A stretch of 64,000 nucleotides of DNA from Pyxicephalus adspersus. Taxonomy: Eukaryota; Chordata; Amphibia; Anura; Pyxicephalidae. The DNA is taken from contig NC_092862.1 of NCBI RefSeq assembly GCF_032062135.1, positions 43,227,116-43,291,115 on the forward strand, written 5' to 3'. This document shows positions 23,221-34,079 of the stretch, in pieces. Both the position numbers and the translations under genes were made by a program. The notes beneath the pieces are model-generated. The model had not been told where the DNA came from and did not search any database. It was given only the letters and a program-made list of their open reading frames with translations. The first letter of the stretch is position 1, and each line of letters starts with the position of its first letter.

Positions 23221-24005
23221 AGAATATACAGTTCAATCCCGTTCTTGTACCATTGTACTGCTACACCTGGCCACAGCTGTATTCCTACATCTGATCAGCA
23301 GGTTCTGTTTGACTTTCTCATTACTAAACTGCACTCTAAATTACTCATGTGAATTGTTCTGACTCCATTAGAACTTTGTCAAAGACATCTGAATAATGGC
23401 TGTTGTCAGCCATTGTAGACTATTTTTGTTACGACTGTGTATCTGTTGTGCAATATGTTCGCAGAAGAGCAGCAGCAATGGCTCTGATAAAGACCCATCA
23501 CTCAGAAATTGCACTTCCCTTTTAACCAATACATTTGCTTTGTGCTTCAATAGTCAGCATTTCTCGTGTCAGATGCTGGGCCCAGCTAACCTACTGCTGA
23601 CAGTTGTATACCAGAGCCAGCATTTGTTTGACTGGAGAAATTTTAATATTAATACCAATTTTAAAAATATCAGATGGTAATCCATTAAATAATAACTTTT
23701 TCAGCATGGCTTCAATTTTGCAAACCTTTACAAAATATATATGGGCACTCTTACACCTTGGACCTTGTGTATACTGGACAGGAACACTAACCTTTAAAGA
23801 ACAACCTTTGCACAACTTTTATTACAAGGAATTTAAATACCCACAAATAAGGCTTACACTTGACTACGGCAAAGCAGAGGATTCCATGAACTGCACCCAT
23901 CAACCAATCCAACCCATCCCACCTTAAACGAAATGAAAAAACACAACCTTTGTTGGATTAAATTGGCCATAGCAGCTCATTAAATAAACAACATGTAAAT
24001 ATATA
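22645..24005. other. No recognised gene; one microsatellite
   Basis: Apart from the CTT run at 23,174-23,219 I see no feature. Several 60-107 codon frames on both strands overlap one another between 23,368 and 23,927. None has a recognisable motif. Confidence 0.4.
23174..23219. repeat. (CTT)n microsatellite
   Basis: About 15 uninterrupted CTT units, a pure pyrimidine tract on the plus strand. Confidence 0.95.
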
Positions 24006-24007
24006 TA

Positions 24008-24500
24008 TACAATTAGGTCCATAAATATTTGGACAGAGACAACTTATTTTGGTTCTGTACATTACCACAAATAATTTTAAATGAAACAACTCAGATGCAG
24101 TTGAACTTCAGATTTTCAGCTTTAATTCAGTGGGTTGAACAAAAAGATTGCATAAAAATGTGAGGAACTAAAGCCTTTTTTACACAATCACTTCATTTCA
24201 GAGGCTCAAAAGTAATTGGACAATTGACTCAAAGCCAGCACAGTTCAGGAAAAACATACTTTGGACAGATGAAACCAAGATCAACCTTTACCAGAATGAT
24301 GGGAGGAAAACAGTATGGAGAAGGCGTGGAACAGCTCATGATCCAAAGCATAGCACATCATCTGTAAAACGGAGGCAGTGTGCTGGCTTGGGCGTGCATG
24401 GCTGCCATGGCAATGGGACACTAGTGTTTATCCATGATGTGACACAGGACAGAAGCAGCCAAATGAATTCTGAGGGGTTGCTTAAAAATAAACATGCACC
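24008..24500 (+). pseudogene. Broken Tc1-like transposon: one terminal repeat plus part of the transposase
   Basis: TA at 24,008 is followed by the Tc1-type terminus CAATTAGGTCCATAAATATT. From about 24,255 the plus strand encodes a recognisable piece of a Tc1 transposase. It reads W.DETK (the first catalytic aspartate), then NDGR..VWRR.GTA.DP, and later TLVFI.DVT.DRSS.MNSE. Between these parts the frame shifts near 24,365, where family members usually read VKHGGGSVMVWGC. The second aspartate (QDN.PKH) and the glutamate (NPIE) regions are absent, as are the DNA-binding domain and the far terminal repeat. It cannot be active. The visible coding is about 75 of the family's roughly 340 residues. 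Confidence 0.85.
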
Positions 24501-25149
24501 CAAAAGGGGAGGTTATTGTACCAGCAGACTCTTGCATTGTAATACTGACATATTGTTAGATACTGAGATCTCAGGGGGTTATCTAGGCAGCCTAAAAAAT
24601 CTGGGTAAATGAAGCATCATTTTGCTCTCTTCTGTGATTTATGTTTTTTAATTGTGTATCCGTTTCGAAGAACATAATTTTTGCCTATTGTATCTATAAA
24701 CTAATTTGTTTACCAAACTGTCATGCCCAACATTTTTACCTGAAACCTAAAATTACTATTCATAGTTTGCTTTTCAGTTGTTCTCTTCTTGGACAGATAA
24801 ATAATGTTTTCTTTCCTGATAATATTTGTTCTATATGTGATATGTTCAAACACTAAGGGCTCTACAGATGTCTACCTTTTTAAGTCGTATGATAGAGAAT
24901 AGTTTTTTTCATTATAGTTTTGTAGGCTTGCAAAGAAATAGAGCAGGCAAAAATCTAAAAGGTGTTTGAAGTTAAGGACACCAACAGTGCCTTAAGCTTT
25001 TAATGCTATAGTTAAAATATAAAAATATTATCAATACCACATCAATGAAAGTATAGCTATACTTTTATTGTTACCATATTTATATGAGCTACATATTGTA
25101 CAAAACAATACCTGGGTTACTAAGGCTACACTGTCTTAATGTTAAACAC

Positions 25150-25395
25150 TTAAAAATGCCTATAAAGCTTTTGTGTGAGTTTAATTGTTTATAAAGATGT
25201 TTTCAACCAAGGCATGTGGCAGAAAAAATGCAAACAAATACCCAAAACTCCCCCAAAACACTCTGAACACAATGAATTCTTGAAAACATAAAAAAAACAC
25301 CTATAAACCTTATATCTGTAAGGGGGCATTTTAAATAATTCAGAGAATTTATAGGCATTATGGGTCTTTTGTGAGATGTTTTTTGGCATTTATTG
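25150..25395. repeat. Possible small repeat with recurring CCTATAAA motif
   Basis: TGCCTATAAAGC (near 25,157), CACCTATAAACC (near 25,298) and the complement TTTATAGGCATT (near 25,350) recur within 200 bp, with further AAATGC/GCATTT words. The arrangement suggests an old inverted-repeat element, but I could not pair clean ends. Confidence 0.3.
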
Positions 25396-26029
25396 TTTTT
25401 TTAACACTTTCCAAATCCTGCAATATGCATTTCCTTTACAAGCCATCAAGAAAAGGCTCTGGTGTGGAATGGTTCATTAGAATAGATAGGAATTTCAAAC
25501 ATAGGTGTTTAAATACATGGCGCGAATGCTGATGAAACAGTGAATGTAGACCTAGGATAACAAAGTTTATACTGTACAAGTGTACAGAGTAAATTTTAAC
25601 GCCAAAAGGGTTTTGTTTTTTTTCTTGCAAGTGATTAAGAATTCTTTGTAAAGAAACTTTTCAACACATTCACTGGACAGCCTAAACTCCTTTAATGTAA
25701 GATGTAATAAGAAAAGTCTAGAGATGTTTAGAATTACGAATGTGACTGAAAGAATTGGAATAGGAGACATTTATTTAGCTTTTCAGCGTTATAATACCTC
25801 TGTGAACTTTATCAAAGTTATGACTGGCAGCATATTTAAACATACCACAATATTACAAAGCAATTCTTTTTTGTTTTATTTCACTTTTTTGGGAATCAGA
25901 CACAAATCTAGTTCCTTGTTAAGGCATTCAACTTCCATCCTATTACAGCTATATTTAGTTTCCTAACTACTTAACAATATGCAGATCAGCAATAATGGGT
26001 AATTTAGACTCCTACATCTGTTTCTTCAA

Positions 26030-26287
26030 TTAAAGACATAGATGGCATGGCCTTGACAGTGGGAGTGTCATTGAAGTAGGCAGATTAACAAACGTACCCG
26101 GCCACATGTTTAAAGCAAAATTCTGATCCCCAAGGCTTTTGTTGTTATCTTCTCTCAGTCTTTTCACCTTATGGAGTCTTGTGTTACAAACGAGTCTCTC
26201 CATCGGTTGACCATGAATGATATAGCTCACTGGCATGCACTCAGTAGGTATGTTATCTGGTATTTTGTTCTTACTTTTGGTAGTCAA
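26030..26287 (-). other. Uncertain minus-strand reading frame of 85 codons
   Basis: The frame has a mixed, protein-like composition rather than the A/T-driven one of most frames here. An overlapping frame near its 3' end reads PTVKAMPSMSLIEETDVGV and stops at about 26,008. I recognise neither. No clear splice acceptor or polyadenylation signal was placed. It may be a fragment of an exon, an old retroelement or chance. Confidence 0.2.
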
Positions 26288-29200
26288 TTTAAAACTAATA
26301 AAAATTGACTTTCGTATTACCTTATTAAATGTATAGGTAACAAATGTTAGGCATTAACTATTGAATAGTTTGTTTGTTTTTTACTTTACTATGTTGATGT
26401 AAAAAAGTCAAAGGGTAACTCAGATGTGGTCTAGTGCTATGCTCGGGTAACATTAAAATATCACAATTTGGAACTTGTTAGGTGGTTAGTTTACAATTCT
26501 TCACACATTGGACACTTGTAGATGGCGGCGATGCTTAAAAATAGCATAGAAGGGCACAAATTATAAATTTACTTAAACTAGATTTTCCAATTTTTCAAAT
26601 GATGCAGATAGCAGTCAAGAGAATTCTTGGATGTGATCTGGAACCAAGTTCAGATAACCCATGGAAAGTATCAATGTTTTGTAGAGTATGTATGTGGTTA
26701 ATTTAAATGTGGTGATATGTCTTTATCTGGTCTTTGTTCCTCAGTGTTTTAAATAATTTTACATGTTTCATTTTAAGCAACCCAAACCCCTATTTACACA
26801 ACATATTTGTATTTCATAAAGAAGGAAATTATAAAACACACATTTTATATAATTTTAACAAAATATAATAAATTAGAAAGCTGTTTAAAGATGTCTATTT
26901 TTTTATTTTATATGCATTCTTTTTAAACACAAGCTTTTCAAGCATAATACTGAAAGACCTTGAAGAACTGCATACCCACATCAACATAAATTTTTCTTGA
27001 TGTTTTGCTGCTTTTGTAAATTTGTTATCTTAGAAACTTAAATTAATCTGAAAATCACTTATTTTGAGCATTTATAAGGTTAAAGATTTAGTAGTTTCCA
27101 TATGCCCACTAACCAGACAACAATCCTGTTACTGCCAATGATCATGCTCTAATGTCATTGCCACACATTTCTTCAGTTCCATAATATTTTTAGTCATTAT
27201 TCATAACTCAGAGACTTCTGGAATATTGCAACACTTTCATTTATTTATTAAAATATTACATTACAATCTAAGTGTTAAGTATTACATTGAGTAATAAAAT
27301 GCAAATAAACTTTTTAAACTCTACGAATACCTTCATCTTAATAAAAGGTTAGTGAGTGATCACTGAGTTTTGTTGTACCTTAAATCCTAATTACAGCTAG
27401 ACAGCTAAATACACTGGTAAAAAACATACATACACAATGAATTCATACTTCTGTTTTGCATGACAGGAATGGGAACAATTTCACCCCCAGCCAGTGACAG
27501 AACAGCAAAGTACTGTAGAAGCATTACACTGATGAGCTGGTGTACACTGGCGAATCTAAAGCCAACATTTTTTTTTTCAGATAGACTGGGGAAAAGTTAG
27601 AGAACCAGCATTTTTAATACATTGGAGTTATTCAGTATCAAAGGTGAAAATAATGAAGATACATATTTTCCTTATTTTTGTTTGTTATTACATGGTCAGC
27701 ACAAAAAAGTTTTTAAATATTATGGAAAGAAAAACATCTACTCGCTATCAATGAAGATTTAGAAAATGTATGTAGGGGATACAAATTATAAGGGTAGAGA
27801 TAGAAAAGCAAAAGATTGGTATGTGTGAAGACCCTCATAGCAGGGGATTGCATGTTGAGGACCTGACCTAAAATTCTGGACAAGTTCCATGTAAGGTTTC
27901 TAAAACATGAACACCAAAGTTCGTCATTCACTTAAAAATTAACACAAACAACACAATTACATTAAAAGAAATCACTGGAGACACTGGTTCCTGTTATTAT
28001 GTTATCTGCTGTTTCTGATCTCATCAATTGATTGTCCCTCGCAGTCCCAAAATATCTCACTGCAGAATTAGAAGACTAAATTTCAACAAGACATTCCAAG
28101 GACCCATTGTTGCAGCGTAGATCAAAGTTTCCACGGGACTTGAATATAGAAACATGCGGCATCAACCACGTATAAAATATATTTAAACACAGTGCATCCT
28201 AATGGGTGAGAGAGTTATGATGAACGATGACTATCAGGTTTTTATTTCTCTTCAGATGTATTTTAAGATTATAATTTATTAAAAGTGTATCCTGCTTTCA
28301 GAAATTTAACTAAATATGAAACATTTTATTTATATGTTCCAATTTTGAATCCAGGAAAAATAGAATATTGCATGAATATGAACTGTATTCTACCTTTAGC
28401 AAAGAGGTAGTCTCAGCTTTAGTGCTTTAGTTTAAAAAAAAAATAATTTAAGATGTTTAATTATAGTTATTGACATTTTTTCTCTTAACATCACTTGGGG
28501 ACACTTGAGGATCCAAGTTTTATCTGTGCTTACCATTTCCACTGCATCATCATGAGTGACACTCTAGGCTTAGCTCCAATTGGTTCACATGAGCATAGAT
28601 TTTTATTACTGTTTCAGAGTTACACAACTATACCATGCTTAGTCAAGGGAAAAGCTACAAGCCGTCCATATATTTCTTATAATTTATCCACATGTGCATT
28701 GCTATTAGAGCCATGGGGACTCATAAACAATAATAAGTGTTTTTCTATCTTCTTTAATTGCATTGGCGTTGTGTTATGGGTTCAATTTAGATGCAAATAG
28801 TGCTTATTGGATGTCTTCCTTAATCTGTCTTTAATATGCCTGCTCATACTTGGCACATTCACTATCTTGCTTGGGGAATTAATAACGGCCTGCAGAGTCA
28901 TTACTGAAATACAGTTCTTGTGATCCAAGTCTTTTTAAGTTGGTATTATAAGATTTTATTAAAGCCAATGATTTGGTTTGTATTACAAAAAACACAGACT
29001 GAATGTGTCCAGAATTATCGAAATCATTCTTTTCAGAGGATATATTGCTGGCATTATCCATAGTAGCCATTCATTTTTTATTTTATATTGCAATTTTAAA
29101 TTCTCCATGGTGTTGTGCTTCAGTATGCTGAGGTTTCTTTTATCATGTACTATTTAGGCTTCTTTATTTTTCTAGGATATTTAAGTATGCATAGGAAATG

Positions 29201-29776
29201 TCACATATTTGCTTTTACTGGTTACTTTCCACAATCATATACCACTATCACTGACCAAATATAAGCAAACACAGACAAATTTTTTGGTACCCCTTTATAA
29301 AAAGAAGAATCTACAATAGTCCATCATTATGTATTCCATATTTAAAAACAATTAGACTTATTAATATTTAAAATATTATTACAAATAAAAATGGCAATGG
29401 GCAAACTAGGTGGAATCCTTAACTCAACATGTCGTTGCACGAAAGGGCCAATCATTGCAAACAAGCAATTATCCAATTAATTTTCAAACGTTTTACTGTA
29501 AAAAAAATGTCATAGAGTAACAATAAATCCTTTGTATGAACAAAAGAAATTTAAATAAACAGTACATTGAAGTTATTATTTCATTACTTTTTCATTGTAT
29601 GTAAAATTTGTATGTTTTTTAACAAATGTGGAGGGTACTCTATATCGTAAAAACTGGATGTGATAGCAAAAAACTGGGGTCATTTCTGGATTCACCACCC
29701 AAAAATTAGTAAAAAAAACAAGTGTAAAATCTAATTCAACGAAAAATGCGTTCCCAAGTGAAATCAGTAAATTTCT

Positions 29777-30221
29777 TTAAACTGGAACTAAACTGAAAAA
29801 TAAAAAAATTACACTTGTCTTTTATTCAGCAGATCCCTTGATTACAGTGTAGCTTTCCTCGATCGAGTCCCCTGCAGTTTTGGAGTTCTTCTTCATCAAA
29901 GCGCAGAGGAAATGCCCAGCGCCGCCATCTTCGGCCTTCTTCTCCCTTCTTCTGGGTACATTACCCAATCTCGCAGTGCTCAGGCGTAAGATCGGGTGAC
30001 ATAGCCCGCTGTACAAGGGATATAAAAAGTGCCGATCCTACTGTGCATGCTTGAGATCAGCATCCCTTTCCTGCATGAGATTGGAAACAAGGAAAATGCC
30101 CCTTCAATATCGGGCATGCACAGAAAGAGCAGCCAAGAGCCTCCCATAAGTCACGCATCCCATTCAGTCTTGATAGCTATGTTGATCGTACCATGCGCAA
30201 TGCAGTTTAGGTCCGCTTTAA
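29777..30221 (-). mobile_element. TTAA-family non-autonomous element, best copy (inverted)
   Basis: TTAA at 29,777-29,780 and 30,218-30,221 bound inverted ends ACTGGAACTAAACTG and CAGTTTAGGTCCGCT. A TTAA target is the hallmark of piggyBac and of Kolobok-type elements, and I cannot separate the two without a transposase. The interior carries the family landmarks GCCGCCATCTTCGGCC, ATCGGGTGACATAG and GAGCCTCC shared with 420-793, 7,253-7,570 and 30,585-30,885. The frames inside on both strands are not genes. Confidence 0.75.
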
Positions 30222-30224
30222 GTA

Positions 30225-30445
30225 CAGGTTCTGTTTTGGGAATAATTTTAGATGAAAATTTAGATTAGGAAGCACGGGTAGGTTTAGGAAAGTATTCATG
30301 TTAAATTGGATTTAGGTGTAGAGGCAGGTTTAGTGGCAAAAATAAGGCAAAGTTTAAGGTGCGGGTTGGGGTTAAGGGTTATCTTGAGGTGTTTTATTTG
30401 AGATTTAGTTTCAGGGGTCAAAGCAGACCTAAACTCAACCAGAGG
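30225..30445. repeat. Degenerate GGTTTAGG-type tandem repeat
   Basis: Short related words (GGTAGGTTTAGG, GGCAGGTTTAG, GGGTTGGGGTTAAGGG, GATTTAGGTG, GATTTAGTTTCAGG) recur through 220 bp directly after the TTAA element. They are too diverged for a fixed period. They are G/T-rich and superficially telomere-like but do not contain a run of TTAGGG. Confidence 0.45.
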
Positions 30446-30584
30446 TTGCTAGGGTTTCTTTAACAATGATCAGCTTGTGCCTCTCAGTTCAGTTAAGGTA
30501 GACCTATCACAAGGTGTTTTATCTTACTTGAAAGGTTAGACAACCATTTTATGTACGGTAAAAAGGACCTTTTTTCAGGGGGGT

Positions 30585-30885
30585 TTAAAAAAGGGTAATG
30601 TCCCAGACAAAATGGGAGTACAGAGCCTCCTTGGATACATACATAACGCATTCCAGGAGGCTTCTGGCTGCTCCTTCTGCGCATGCCCGATCGGACGCCT
30701 GCGCAGTGCGAGATCGGGTAGAAGGCAGAAGAAATGGAAAGAAGATGGTGGCTCTTGGCACTCTCTTCGCGCTGGGAAGAAAGCAGATAACAGGACAACG
30801 TAGGACCTGATTCAGGAAACCTCTGGAGGGATGGACAGATCTGCGGAAGTAAAGGCGAGTTTTTTTTAGATCACTTCCGCTTTAA
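30585..30885 (+). mobile_element. TTAA-family non-autonomous element, copy 4
   Basis: TTAA at 30,585-30,588 and 30,882-30,885. The body matches the complement of 29,777-30,221 and the sequence at 420-793: ATGGGAGTACAGAGCCTCC, CCAGGAGGCTTCTGGCTGC, GCGCATGCCCGATC, GGACCTGATTCAGGAAA, then a T run and CTTCCGCTTTAA. The left end is not a good match to the family terminus, so it may be truncated with a chance TTAA. Confidence 0.6.
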
Positions 30886-30924
30886 GTGACCTCCATAGGT
30901 AATTTTACGTATCTGTAAGGGTGG

Positions 30925-31070
30925 CAGCATTCCAACTGGCCAGCAATGTAAAGGGGGGTTCTGACCACCACAGTACTGTGAGGTATGGATATGGCAATCA
31001 TTTTGGGGTTCCCTGAAGACCTGAAACTTCAAGGGGTTCCCCTATTTAATAAACAGGTTGAGGAACACTG
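30925..31070. mobile_element. Short hAT/Charlie-like element or end fragment
   Basis: CAGGTTGAGGAACACTG ending at 31,070 is the complement of CAGTGTTCCTCAACCTG, a common hAT terminus. CAGCATTCCAACTGG at 30,925 could be its mate. The interior has GGGGTTCCC.GAA repeats (31,008 and 31,033). No 8-bp flanking duplication could be matched. Confidence 0.5.
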
Positions 31071-31205
31071 CTATACTGTTTCGTTCAAAGCAACCAGATC
31101 ACCAAAGGGCCTTTATGTTGCCATAAAAAATATCAAGGGAATAAAAAAACTGCTATATGCTAAAAATTGGCATTTATTAAAATGTGGCTAAGGATATGCA
31201 TTATG

Positions 31206-31325
31206 ATTATTATTATTATTATTATTATTATTAATAATAATAATAATAATAATAATACTAAACAGTATTCTTAAAGAGCCAACATATTATGCAGCACTGG
31301 ATGCAGCACATAGATAGAAAAGGAT
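31206..31325 (-). mobile_element. L2 tail fragment preceded by an (ATT)n/(AAT)n perfect palindrome
   Basis: From 31,206 nine or so ATT units meet AAT units around 31,232/31,233, giving a perfect inverted repeat with arms of about 25 bp. Next comes GAGCCAACATATTATGCAGC, the L2 tail phrase also present at 7.96 and 53.2 kb. The triplet run is the usual tail of this LINE. The switch from ATT to AAT is not. Confidence 0.65.
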
Positions 31326-31329
31326 AGAT

Positions 31330-33505
31330 TATACTGGATGTCCAAAAGCCAGACATCAGGCAGACTCGAGTTTGTGTGGATAAAAAATAAAGTCTGATTA
31401 GCTGCTCATGATTAATGCACTGACACTACCTATTGGACTGGCCAGCTTAGGCTTTAAATGTATTAGGCTGGTTCTTTTCAGTAATTCTTTCCTATACAAC
31501 ATGAAAAAAATAACATCAATTTTTTTCTCCTGTAGAGCAGATTTTTTTTAAGTATAATGCCACTTTAATCATTTTGCAGTTTTCATGAGAAGATGATGAA
31601 AGTATTTTGAAATAAACTTTATTAAATACACAATGTATTGTTAAAAGACTGCGTACAGCTCGTCTTACCTGATGGTAAATTCAATTAATCCCCCTTAAAT
31701 TCTTTTTTTTTCTTTTTAAATCGACTTCTTCAGACCCATAGAGCTTGAATTTATTATAAAATTGTTGTTTTACCCTTTACAACTTTTAATGAGTACAGCG
31801 AAAGAACTCACACATAGTAAAACGAATCAATACATCTGAGAAATCATTTTTACTGCAAATGCACATTGAAAATAAATGTGATTTATTGATCAAAACAACC
31901 AAGACAAATTAAAAATATCTATAAAACTCTTTTGTGTGATGGCAGAACAACACAAAAAATCATTATTTCACTGTTTCCTTCTTGCTTCTTTGATGTTAGC
32001 TCACACACGTGCACATACTATATCTGCAAAGAGAAAAGAAAATATATATAGGGGGAAATTATATATATCAAACAGAACTGTATTTACCTAAAAAGGTATC
32101 TCTATTTATTTCAGTGTCCTAGATCATGATGTGAAGAAAATGCGATCTTGCGCAAACATTTTTTTATGTATTTTTTTTTTTTAAGATCAGCACTCTGATT
32201 TGCTTATAATATGATATATCTATATTTATCTACTCTTTCCTAAAATATTACTTTGAAATATTATGTAATTTCTATCTTGCACAATAAGTATTAGTATGGT
32301 GTCTTTCTCAGATCTAGCAGTCTTCTACATACTGCCTATTGCAAAGGTCATTAGTTTGGTGTCTGTTTTCTGTGCTTACAGTGTAGCCTAGTGGTGAAAA
32401 TGGTTTATGGTGAAATGGTTTATAAAAGTTTATACCTATGCATTAAAACTAGAAAATGTTATAAAGAAAACTGCCCACTAAATAAAGCCATCCTACACAC
32501 CTGTATTGTTCATGTCTACTGCACCAGAGGGGAGCTGCATTATTGATTTTGGTCTTTATTCAATGCTTTACTATAAAATATTTTCAAGGATTATGTTTTA
32601 AGGCTTAACAAAACATTCAGCCTCACTAGGTGGAAAAATAAAAGCAAGGAACCTTGTTTTTTTATTATTTACAATTAAAAAATCATAAATTCTCAATTCA
32701 CTAATAATGATCATTATTGCCTGCCATTTAATTTTTACTTTAAGCTTTTTCTGACTAAAAATAACGTTTTGACACATTATTATTACAGATTGTTATGTTT
32801 AGGACAGGGGACACTTTACTAAACCACATGAGTTATTTTATCAAGGCTAATTGTTTTATGTAAACAATAATTTTCTCCATAAAATGCTGAATTCCTTTCA
32901 CATCAATATATTTGGTATATGTTTAAATTGTTTTTTAATGAATAGTTTTATAATTCAAATATTACTTTTTGCTTTCCTCATAAAAACCTCACAACCATCG
33001 CCAAAAGCTAAGTATATTTTAAGAAGCAATGATCCATGTGTTAAACTTTTCTTAAATAGTTTATATATAATAAATAAAAATTTGAAATAAAAAAGAAGCC
33101 ATTTGTTGAATAAAATATCATTCAGTGAAAGTACTGCATGCTTTATGCATTTATTTATTTGCCCCAAATATTAATTGCATTTACTCTTTATAAAAAATAT
33201 ATATTTATTACAGAACATGTTGAGTGAGTGTAAAGTACTCACATATACACAAGATGACAGTTACAGAAGTCACTTTTACTTTAAAATAACCCTTTATTAG
33301 GAAGTTTAAAAACAATTGTTCAAAGACATGTGTTTACTTTGTCAATGTAGGCACTCTAGGTGTAGATAGATACCTGCCACTGGGAAAGTGAGGGCTGTGA
33401 AGATAGGGTTAGCTAGCTACCCTGTCCACGTTTAGCATGATTAAAGTAAAGCTGTGTTCACTTTTTATCCTCAGCCATGTACAAAAGGTGGAACAACATG
33501 ATTTT
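31330..33505. other. No recognised feature
   Basis: AT-rich unique-looking DNA. Small frames near 32,851-33,167 on both strands are A/T-driven and not gene-like. Confidence 0.45.
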
Positions 33506-33511
33506 TGATAG

Positions 33512-34075
33512 CTCATGAATTGGGATGAGTGAGCGAATGTATTAAATTCGGTCTCGTGGCAAATTGGGTAGTTCTCGCTTACCAAACGTGTAGGTAAGAA
33601 CTGCCTTTGTAAATTTGGCAGATGAGACCGAATTTTTGGGACCTGCAGGACCAATCAGGGGAGCGGAGCTATCACCTTTACTAGTTGTATGTGTTCTTGG
33701 ATAGAGTTTCTCTATCCAAGAACACAGGAGTCCTGTGTTCCAGGATAGAGCTGTTAGCTCCGCTGCCCTGATTGCTGTTGCCACCCTGAAGTATGTGTTC
33801 CTGAATAGAGTTTCTCTATCCAGGAACAAAATGTGAGTCACGCTGGCTGCTTATGAATGAATGCAGCGACGGAAAAATACTCTGATTTTTCACTTTGAGA
33901 GGAAGAGTTTTGCAGCTGCATTTATAAATGAAGCTGTGAGAATCCTCCTCTCAGTGAGAGATCCCTGGGCACTACAGGTCAGAATGAGGGCTTGCCTCCT
34001 AAGGGGATTTCCTGGACTCCGAGGAAATTTTCGCGACAATGCCAGAGGCATTCTTGCTCATCCCTACTCATGAAT
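33512..34075. mobile_element. hAT-like element with different hairpins (hairpin-cargo element B)
   Basis: The element is 33,521-34,066, flanked by TCATGAAT at 33,513-33,520 and 34,068-34,075. Its ends (TGGGATGAGTGAGC and complement TAGGGATGAGCAAG), its first stem-loop (33,546-33,636, centred on CTTACCAAACGTGTAGGTAAG) and the right subterminal GAGGAAATTTTCGC match element A at 11,954-12,559. The middle is unrelated: a perfect hairpin at about 33,688-33,726 (TGTGTTCTTGGATAGAG arms), a second one at about 33,793-33,829 (GTTCCTGAATAGAG arms), and an outer stem joining 33,652-33,671 to 33,757-33,774 (CAATCAGGGGAGCGGAGCT). No coding. Confidence 0.78.
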
Positions 34076-34079
34076 GGAA

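Larger units (their letters stand above)
24500..29770. other. Largest mostly repeat-free stretch, no confident gene
   Basis: AT-rich and unique-looking. Two items inside are listed separately as weak candidates: the minus-strand frame at 26,030-26,287 and the CCTATAAA motif cluster at 25,150-25,395. No structural RNA, promoter or paired repeat ends were recognised. Confidence 0.4.

Noticed and set aside
26519..26530. YY1-like word AGATGGCGGCGATG
   Set aside because: A single short match with no promoter context. The sequence alone cannot support a site.
30225..30445. Interstitial telomeric repeat
   Set aside because: The G/T-rich words do not form consecutive TTAGGG units and the spacing is irregular.
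33409..33841. Minus-strand frames of 81 and 99 codons
   Set aside because: They lie within or across hairpin-cargo element B and read through its palindromes.
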